A DNA stretch of 64,000 bases from Ramazzottius varieornatus. Taxonomy: Eukaryota > Tardigrada > Eutardigrada > Parachela > Ramazzottiidae. Positions 57,301 through 64,000 of the stretch are shown here, in pieces. Made by a program: the position numbers and the translations under genes. Below the pieces are notes generated by a model. That model saw only the letters and a list, made by a program, of their open reading frames with translations. It made no database searches and was not told where the DNA came from. Numbering within the stretch: position 1 is the first letter of the stretch; every line of letters starts with the position of its first letter. The stretch is taken from positions 6,352,772 to 6,416,771 of the forward strand of contig BDGG01000002.1 of the NCBI GenBank assembly GCA_001949185.1. The letters are read 5' to 3'.

Positions 57301-59301
57301 GTGGACTTCTCCGTGTGCGCGACAGGCAAGGACGAACAACAAGCTTTCTTCCTTGTTAGTCAGGTTTTGCGTAATAAAATTTTCATGTGGGAGTTGGGCC
57401 ATCTGAACCAGATTGCACCAGTTGATTAGTAGCTGTATTTGCAGAAGGATTCAGAAAGCCAAGCTCGCCGTGGCTGCGAAGCAATTGAGCTAGCTGGAGC
57501 AGGGATAAGGAAGAAAGCGTGCAGCTGTGTGCCGCTCTTCCGGTATGACCATGTTCCTTCCTCTCTTCCTCCCCCCAGTCCCTTCTAGCCTTTTCCTTCT
57601 ATCACATACTGCATATTGCGTGTGTAGCAATGGGGATGAAACGATAGCTTTAAGCTGATTTCATGGGTGGACATGTCTCGACGGTTAAATTAGTTTGTTT
57701 CATCCAGGCTCACGTTTCCTTTCATCACTTTAGAAAACAAGCCTTGCTATGGCACACACGCGAGACAAACAAGGACAGTGATATGTGATAAGCTGCTGAT
57801 GCATCTCTAGCGAGCCAGTTTCAAAACGGGACGGACGCTACAAGTGTTAGCGAAAGAACGGAAAATATATGCATCCTGGCCAAGCTTGGATAACTAGAAA
57901 GGTCGTCACTGTCCTCATGCCATGTTGTTTAGGAGTTCGGACGTCACCTGACTGTGTCTTGGTGGGGCTTACTGTGTGACAACTTAGCGAGAGGACCTTT
58001 TCAAAGCGACATTCATTATTCTTCCTGTATGTTGCATGACTGGAATGACCTTCAAGAGAACAGGCTTTAAGGTTTCCATAAAGTGGAGTTTTAGTTGTTA
58101 CGCTCCGTTTATGCTCACAGGTGTGTTCCTGTGTCTGGGTTAAAAGTTTGAACGGGAGCATATAGGAGGTGAAAGCATTTTACCGCTTACATCTGGTGGT
58201 GTTTACGGGCTGACGCGTTTCGGGACAAGTTATAGTGCTTAAAAGTGGAGAACGAAGGACAATTCAGAATAGAAAAGGAAATGGAAGCGCTAAATGGAGT
58301 GGCCACGCTTGTTTTGAGTGCTTTTCACTGACACTCATTACCATTTTCGCATTTGTCGGCAGCCAGGCCATTTCCCAAAATGGGACAAAAGCGGCATGGG
58401 CTCGCGCGATATGCAAGGATAACATACACATGAAAGCCTCCAGAGTGGGTTACACCTTCAAAACACATTTGTTCGTCAGCGCAACCAGGCATTACGCACA
58501 CCTACCACCTTCCATACCTCTCCCTTCCCCTTTCTTCCTACCTCTCCCTTTAGACCAGTTCAGTAACTCAATTAGCTCAGTTTTCCCGTCCGCCCGAAGT
58601 TTCCGTGTCAAAGAGTCGGATTCAGTTGCTGAAGACCCATGTCTCACCGTCTCGTAGTTCGTAATGGTTTTACGCATGCATACGAATAAGAGGAACAACC
58701 CTTCTGGCCTTCTCCTTGAACTCACAAGCTTTTTGTAGCGTTCACATTCCAGAGCGATCTAACGACAATTTATTCTGTTTTCAGGAGCGTGGACGCCGAC
58801 TCCTCCCAGTGCGCCACAGGCACCACCTGCCGTAGTACCTCAAGGTTCGTTCTATCAGTTCCTCCTCTCCGTTCGTTCTTCGGTGGCTCAGACTAACTGT
58901 GTGACCAAAGCTGAGGTATGACTTTCATTGTAGTGACATTGAAGCGAGTGAAGCAGGAAGAGCAAGTCCAGCCGCAGCATCAAGCACACGAAGATAGCCC
59001 CGAAGGGAACGCGCAACAGCCGAAGAAACCCCGTCTGGTCTTCACCGACATCCAGAGACGTACCTTACAGCAAATCTTCCAGGAGACAAAGCGACCCAAC
59101 AAAGAAATGCAACTGGCCATTGCACAACAGCTGGGTCTTGAATTAAGTACAGTGGGGAACTTTTTCATGAATGCGCGTCGGCGTTCGCAAGACAAGTGGC
59201 AGGATGGGGACTCTACGGAAAAGAAGAAGGACGGCAAGGGTCGCGTCAAGAAAGAACCGCGGACTGTCAGCGATGGCGAAGTGAAGATGGAGAATGCCTA
59301 A
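51310..59301 (+). CDS. onecut: Onecut (HNF-6 type) cut-homeodomain transcription factor
   Basis: DNA-binding regulator; in animals Onecut genes act in neuronal and gut-derived tissue differentiation. Exons 51289-52732, 58785-58844 and 58934-59301 join in phase, giving 616 residues from the ATG at 51310. The N-terminal half is rich in Ser, Gly, Asn and His. ATLTPFQPLPPISSV at about residues 119-135 is the Onecut STP-box motif. The single cut domain is at about 396-475 (EEINTKELAQRIS, YSIPQAIFAQRVLCRSQG, LLRNPKPWSKLKSGRETF). The homeodomain is at about 526-585, with the Onecut-specific Phe48 and Met50 (NFFMNARRRS). The intron after the cut domain is at the position known from vertebrate Onecut genes. 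The 60-nt middle exon adds a Pro/Ala-rich insert between the domains. The frame is open from the acceptor at 51287 to the ATG, so an upstream coding exon cannot be excluded. Confidence 0.96.
52733..58784 (+). other. Long onecut intron between cut and homeodomain exons
   Basis: About 6 kb, the longest intron in the window. No frame resembles a known protein. It contains A/T homopolymer runs near 52870-52945 and one hairpin element (55461-55508). Long introns of developmental regulators often hold enhancers; I cannot point to individual sites from sequence alone. Confidence 0.5.
55461..55508. repeat. Short hairpin element, copy 4 (onecut intron)
   Basis: CAAGTAACGCAC at 55461-55472 pairs with GTGCGCCACTTG (10 of 12) ending at 55509. 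The sequence after it, to about 55552, matches the sequence after the copy at 371 (AGCGATCTGG, TCAGTTC, CCCACGTCC). Confidence 0.55.
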
Positions 59302-59375
59302 CCGTGTTTCCGGTTGAACTTCTTTAAGCCTGCCTGCCGACCGTATCCTTCTCCAGATTTGCCTATCTCTGAAAT

Positions 59376-59398
59376 TCTCTCTCTCTCTCTCTCTCTCT
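59376..59398. repeat. (TC)n microsatellite in onecut 3' UTR
   Basis: Twenty-three bases of uninterrupted TC dinucleotides, about 75 nt after the onecut stop codon. Confidence 0.9.
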
Positions 59399-59989
59399 TT
59401 TGACTCTATGGATCTCTGATTCGGGTTTCAGGGCTGTAGTCGAAGGGTACCTGCTTTACAGAATCGCCGTCCTGGCATCAAGTGCAAGCAGCAATAACTA
59501 ACGAATATTTCATTTGGATAGGGGAGAACCCTCTGAGTATGTTCCAGTGTTCCTGACATATGTTCCAGTGCGTTCTCCCGAGCGGAAGGGAGCGCCGCTT
59601 TTCGCACTGTGCTTTGGTCATCAGCTTGGCACATCTATGCTACATTCCTCACATGTTGCATTACCAAAGCTAAATATTTTAGCATAAGTTTTCTGCCTCA
59701 CTCTGAAGTCGTTTGTGTTTGATGCAAATTTTATCCGTTACCCTCTAGTCCTTGTTCTCTAGTCAAAAGTATCCCAGTGAACTTTTCGGTGCTGTTTGTT
59801 TTTGATTTAATTTTGATCTCGATTTTCGATTGATTTTTATTTTCTTTGAGTTTTTATGCTGTATTTTCATGACCTTATCCGTAGAACACAACGTATTTGA
59901 GCGTGATAAATTTATAATCGGACTTAGCTGCATATTTTTGCGGTGACGAAGGCAGTTGGAAAGGCACCGCGTGTGCGCGCTGGAAAATA

Positions 59990-60138
59990 CTGTAGTGCTA
60001 CCAAATTATCGCGCACTCAACCACGTGAACAGTAAATGATGCCCGGGTGAGAGCCAGTGAGACTGAACTGATAACATCTGATCACACTGGGCGGCGATGA
60101 CTCATGACTCAGTGCGCGATCATTTGGTAGCACTGCAG
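59990..60138. mobile_element. MITE-like element, copy C (149 bp)
   Basis: The arms CTGTAGTGCTACCAAATTAT and, inverted, TCATTTGGTAGCACTGCAG extend through GCGCACT for about 28 bp with two mismatches. TA flanks both ends (59988-59989 and 60139-60140). Ends, size and target site match copies A and B, but the arm sequence differs, so it is a second family of the same type. Confidence 0.65.
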
Positions 60139-60421
60139 TATTACCGTCGGGCAACGAGAAATGGAAAACTTTTGCGCTCATCATAATCGGATGCGCCGCT
60201 GGCTGGAGCTTGACTTCAGTCATAATTGATGTCGGGATGGTACAATAATTATGATACCCAATAAGGAAAAGCATTCTTCGCCACATAGCTCCTTACTCAT
60301 CGACGCGACACTAGCCAGGCTTTTCCATCAGCGATAATGACTGAAATAATGAGAGAACTTTCTGGTTCTTGAACTTCTTTTGAGTAACCTACGATGATTC
60401 GAAACCGACACCCAAATTCTT

Positions 60422-60443
60422 GTACGGGTACGGGTACGGGTAC
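60422..60443. repeat. GTACGG hexamer tandem repeat
   Basis: Three and two-thirds perfect GTACGG units. Short, with no evident function. Confidence 0.8.
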
Positions 60444-60958
60444 CATAAGCTTCCTATATGTTGCGACTTGAGTCTTCATTGCAAGATTAACCTCGATGAC
60501 CCGGCGGAACTGCCTTGATAAAAATAGATGACCGTGACAATCCAGGGTTGCCTTTCGACTCTGGTCTGGCCGCCATGTCGCATGCGCGCTCAGATGCAAT
60601 TAATCAAATTGGTTTCCGACAGCGATATTTCGGGTATACATAGCCATGTTCATTACATGCAGTGGCTGTTGGCAAACATTCAAACTTTCGGTGCCTCGTA
60701 ACAACTTTTCATCGGGAACTGCGGAAGGCGGAGCTGAAGTTCCGCAGGGCGAACTGTGAAAGCCGAAGAGCTACCTTCCCCGATACCCTATTCTTTCTTC
60801 TTTCGAAATTCGGTGGAGATCTCGTTCGACCTGATATATTAGCCAGAGCCAAATCTGCGTCTTTCATCTGCAAGAAAACCCTGCTGAACTTCAGAGAACC
60901 GCGGACAACACCATTCACCTCACTCCCAGTCGACCGCTCGCGGGAAACCGTTTACGAT

Positions 60959-61177
60959 ATGGAAGCAGAAGGAAGGTCCTTGATCATGAACTACATCATT
61001 ATTATCCTTTTACTCATCGTCATGTGGGGGCTGTTTTTTGGGGTAAGCGAGACATTAATACTGTTAAGAATTCACTTTAACACCGTTGCGAATTTATTTT
61101 GCACTGTATAGTGTATGCTGTTTCATGTGGTACCGTACTCCAATTGTGGTTCAATTTTACAGCCGTCCTACTTCTGA
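60959..61177 (+). CDS. Candidate sarcolipin/sarcolamban-like micropeptide (32 aa)
   Basis: Two exons, 60959-61042 and 61163-61177, joined over a 120-nt intron (GGG|GTAAGC ... TTTTACAG|CCG), give 32 residues. The start has G at -3 and G at +4. A short polar head (MEAEGRS, LIMNY) is followed by one membrane helix of Ile/Leu/Val ending in MWGLFF and a tail GPSYF. Without gaps against vertebrate sarcolipin (31 residues, from memory), Arg6, Leu8, Asn11, aromatic 12, Met22, Trp23 and Leu25 coincide and both end in a Ser-Tyr-containing tail; insect sarcolamban has the related R-x-L-F-x-x-F pattern. Family members sit in the sarcoplasmic reticulum and restrain the SERCA calcium pump. Cautions: the frame is also open about 300 nt upstream, unspliced reading would give another C-terminus, and a hydrophobic 30-mer can arise by chance. 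Confidence 0.5.
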
Positions 61178-61620
61178 CAGTCTGGATCAATAGATACAGC
61201 ACAATGTCCTTCGGATGCCCCGGTTCGTTGATGCCGAGGGAACAACTCACCGACCGTACCTGGCTCGAGGATCGCAGATCTGCACGGCTTTCCCACTTTG
61301 CAGTGATGCGTGGAAGTACCATGCTCCATGAGTGTGTGCTGACACGATATTTTCCTCCAAGATTCCGAGAAAGGCGTCGGGTTCTAAACTCCGAGGCGAC
61401 CCGGGTTTCCACATATTGCAGAAACATCTGTTTTGAATAATGTATAAGATTAGCACGCATATGCAAATTTAGCACATAAGTTATTGAAATGTAATACAAC
61501 GCATGATTTTTACTTATATTTTTTGCTACTTGATATCACAGTGTTCGCGACACGTAAAAGTATCGAAAGTGATGAAGTGATGGCTAGCACACACCGGCTT
61601 TGGGCTCCGTAGATACTGTA

Positions 61621-61969
61621 CTCGTACGTACGAGGTAAAACTAGCGGAGTTGTCCATGCGAAATGGCATGGGGGAGTTGTCCACTCTAGATCTCATCATC
61701 CGATGATCAGGTCTCGGCATGTTTTAATTTATCTGATAGGAAAAAACGTTCATCTATTTGTCAACCATAGTATACACGAAAAAGAGCGGATTTGTTGAGA
61801 GACATCCCCTGGGAAGAGGGACGGTCGACGTAATGCTAAAAAGCCTACTTTTACAAAATCAGCTGATTTTAATCAATCAAGTTACGTTACACATACATGT
61901 GTAGACTTTTGAGGGTAGACAACTCCACCATGAGATTTTGCATTGAACAATTCCGCTAGTTTTAGCTCG
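61621..61969. mobile_element. Inverted-repeat element (about 350 bp)
   Basis: The left arm 61628-61684 and right arm 61913-61972 are inverted copies with one gap, about 80-85% identical by eye (TAAAACTAGCGGA, GGAGTTGT and CATGG shared). TACTGTA occurs directly on both sides (61614-61620 and 61970-61976) and may be a target duplication. No coding frame inside. Confidence 0.5.
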
Positions 61970-62430
61970 TACTGTAGAAGCTGACCCATGACCAGACCTA
62001 TGGTCGGTCTGGCTAAATCGCCTTTTCGTGTTTCTTTCAATCCCCAGCTCACAAGGAATGAGCTGGGACCTGTCAGCGATAGAAGAGGCAAACTTCCGGT
62101 TCCTTGGCGCACTTGAACAGTGATGGACATAGTCGAGCTTGTAGTGACTTGGACTGCAGGGCAGCTACCGTCATTCTGACAGGGAGCGCTTTAACTGGTT
62201 GGTCAGAACTGCTGCTGATTGGTCAGGCTCCACCTACTTTCAGTTTTGTTGATAGCCTACAACAGTAGAATCCCGCGTAGGGACGGCAGCACGTGTGTTT
62301 ACTGTTTTGCACCCCTACGTGCTTCCAGCTTTCAGTCACGGATCTTCCCATTCTCTACCTGACGCTTTACCCTTCCTTTCTCTTTCTCGTCTGCCCACAC
62401 AATGCTGTCAGAAACAGGAAGTGAGGACTC

Positions 62431-62502
62431 GGATGTGGCTTCGGTTGTGGCTTCGGATGCGGCTTCAGATGCGGCTTCAGATGCGGCTTCAGATGCGGCT
62501 TC
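62431..62502. repeat. 12-bp tandem repeat, six units
   Basis: Six units of the form (G/A)GATG(C/T)GGCTTC, the last three identical. On the minus strand they read as a Ser-Glu-Ala-Ala/Thr repeat in a frame that stays open but is not the frame of the neighbouring OTU fragment. Probably a minisatellite. Confidence 0.8.
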
Positions 62503-62539
62503 GGTGAAATTGAAGTAGCGTGCCGGTAGCACTGCTCGT

Positions 62540-63178
62540 TCAACATCCAGAATTGTCCGTAGCAACAGCTTTGGCGTGATCATACAGGATTTTGCGTAGT
62601 GGCTCTTCGGATATGATGTACAGTGCTTCTTTCTGGGAGCCATCCCGTGGTATCAGAAATTGAAGACTCCCTTGGTTCACGCACTCAAACAGGGACTCGC
62701 TGTGACTACACCCTGCCGACGCTCCTGCCAAGAATGAGTGGCGGAATAGACGATCCTTCTGCTTTGGGCATAGCCGTCTAGCTTGAGTCTCGGCTCCTTG
62801 GATTAGTCTTTCCGGCTCCAGCAGAAGGAACAGGCAAGCTCGGACGCGATATTTCTTATGGAACCCAGGATCACCGTTGATGGCAAGACTAGTAGAGTAG
62901 AAGAAACAGTTTCCGTCACCCCTTACGTAGAGTACTTCGGCCGTTTTCAGACTCGGATAAGCCCCTTTGCGAAAGGTATTTGTTTCCGCTGTAGAAAGCT
63001 CCACCGGAGAAGATAACTTGAGCTTGAGAAGTGATTCCACAGTATAGCCTAGATCCTCCATCTTGTTCGACACTTCCACTGCCACGTTGAGGAAAGTTGT
63101 CTCCGCATCATTCGAAGCTCCATCGAGCTTCTTGAGAGCTTCGGCAAAGAACGCATGTCTGCCAACCACACAATCCAT
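62540..63178 (-). pseudogene. OTU-like cysteine protease fragment, probably mobile-element derived
   Basis: A single open frame of 212 residues from ATG 63178-63176. VLYVRGDGNCFFYSTSL is the OTU catalytic Asp-Gly-Asn-Cys box, followed by the HKKYRVRACLFLL helix typical of OTU domains in invertebrate transposon-encoded and vertnin-like proteins. OTU proteases cleave ubiquitin chains, but the C-terminal part with the catalytic His is not recognisable: the frame stops soon after the IISEEPLRKIL region. There is no intron and no neighbour gene in context, so I read it as a truncated or decayed element-borne copy. A living gene with a missed 3' exon is the alternative. Confidence 0.5.
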
Positions 63179-63837
63179 GTTCGGAATTGTAAAAGTACGC
63201 AAAGCCGTTGGAAAAACGCGAATTGCTGTTTCCGTTCAAACAAGAGCATATGCTGCTGTTGCAGTCGACTCGTGGATGTCGGTTGACTCGGAGTGGAGAT
63301 CGCAGGAGGCGTGTCCGTCCAATCAGCAGCAGCCAATCAGCCTGCTCGACTGTCAGAATGACGGTAGCTGCAATCCAAGTCACTACAGAGCTCATGGTTG
63401 ATCTGGAATTCAGCAACCTATGCCAATCAATCAATTCTTATGCCAATCAATGGAAGCTTCGAAATGGTTGTCTGTGATCGCAATCTCATGAATAAAGAAT
63501 ACACCAATTTTCACAATTCAATTTTGTTTTTGTTGTTAGCAAGTGACGGTAGCGGTGGACGGATGATTATCTCAGCCTAATATCGAGCTTTTCTCGGCTG
63601 TCACGTACAACCTATCATGGACGATTAGAGCACCGAATTTTATCATTAATGCGCAGATTCCACCCTCCTGAAGTAGAGGTGGGTGTTCAAACGATATTCG
63701 AAAGGATGTTTTCCAGATGGAAAATCTTGATTGACTGATTGCCGTTTCTGAGTTAGTTTGTACTCTGTGATCTTGCGTCGTTCCGTGTTTTGAATAATTC
63801 GCTGAGAAAATCATGCGTCCAGGTCTAAGGTTGTAAA
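63179..63837. other. Unassigned 3' region
   Basis: Minus-strand frames upstream of the OTU fragment are short and show no domain. Nothing else can be supported. Confidence 0.4.
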
Positions 63838-63985
63838 TTCCTAATTCCATTCCTTTCCAAATTCCGTTCCATTCCTGGAATTCCTTTCCGTTCCATGCCG
63901 CGAGGATTTGGAACGATGGAATTCCAGATTGAGCTGGAAAATCACACGTGGAATTCCTAGTTTTCTATAGGAATTCCATCTTAGA
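63838..63985. repeat. AATTCC/GGAAT-rich degenerate repeat
   Basis: Words such as GGAATTCC, TTCCATTCC and TTTCCGTTCC recur many times within 150 bases without a fixed period, in both orientations. It looks like the start of a degenerate satellite that runs off the right edge. Confidence 0.5.
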
Positions 63986-64000
63986 CTGTAACGGAACCGA

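Larger units (their letters stand above)
59302..60958. other. Spacer after onecut
   Basis: Onecut 3' UTR, a MITE (59990-60138), a hexamer repeat (60422-60443) and unassigned sequence. The frame of the micropeptide at 60959 stays open back to about 60662, so part of this could be coding or 5' UTR of that gene. Confidence 0.4.
61178..62539. other. Spacer with an inverted-repeat element and a 12-bp repeat
   Basis: It holds the presumed 3' UTR of the micropeptide, the element at 61621-61969 and the repeat at 62431-62502. A perfect 14-bp palindrome, CTCGTACGTACGAG, lies at 61621-61634. No gene was recognised. Confidence 0.4.

Noticed and set aside
60662-60958. Upstream extension of the micropeptide frame by about 100 residues
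   Set aside because: The track start is a GTG, the translation is unlike any family I know, and 300 open bases are possible by chance. Kept only as a caution in the micropeptide entry.
61099-61440. Plus-strand frame of 113 residues after the micropeptide
   Set aside because: It overlaps the proposed intron and 3' UTR, has no recognisable domain and no good start context.

Overview
The window is animal nuclear DNA. Five conserved bilaterian genes are split by many short introns (mostly 55-120 nt, GT-AG). The gene set (an UNC-89/obscurin giant muscle protein with paired kinases, ARNT, hormone-sensitive lipase, UBC9, Onecut) and the compact introns fit an ecdysozoan invertebrate. I favour a tardigrade over a nematode or arthropod, because splice acceptors vary (TTTCAG, TTACAG, TGATAG) and ARNT and Onecut are little diverged. 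This is inference; no species marker was seen.

Layout. 1-2628 (-): ARNT/tango bHLH-PAS factor, 3' end off the left edge. 2629-5540: gene-free divergent spacer. 5780-9016 (+): hormone-sensitive lipase, complete in 12 coding exons. 9958-10882 (+): SUMO-conjugating enzyme UBC9, complete in 3 exons. 11416-44842 (-): an unc-89/obscurin gene of about 33 kb and 48 exons; exons 2-48 join in phase to about 8,770 codons. 44843-51288: spacer. 51310-59301 (+): Onecut, with a 6 kb intron between the cut-domain and homeodomain exons. 60959-61177 (+): a candidate two-exon micropeptide of 32 residues resembling sarcolipin/sarcolamban. 62540-63178 (-): an OTU-protease-like fragment, probably mobile-element derived. 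The last 150 bases are rich in AATTCC/GGAAT words.

The UNC-89 protein reads SH3-DH-PH, Ig and FnIII modules, a 1,700-residue Thr/Glu/Lys/Pro-rich spring-like region with two kinds of repeats, FnIII arrays with Thr/Lys linkers, a 15-domain FnIII super-repeat, an Ig-rich C-terminal part, kinase 1, Ig-FnIII, kinase 2. Its roughly 31 FnIII and 18 Ig domains depart strongly from the Ig-dominated UNC-89 of worms and flies. Kinase 1 keeps its catalytic residues; kinase 2 has lost the catalytic Asp and the glycine loop.

The genes do not form a pathway. UNC-89 (M-line giant kinase) and the candidate SERCA-regulating micropeptide would both act in muscle. ARNT and Onecut are transcription factors, UBC9 serves SUMOylation and HSL fat mobilisation. 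Small inverted-repeat elements (three TA-flanked MITEs of about 150 bp, a hairpin family of about 50 bp seen four times in introns, and two larger terminal-inverted-repeat elements) occupy introns and spacers.
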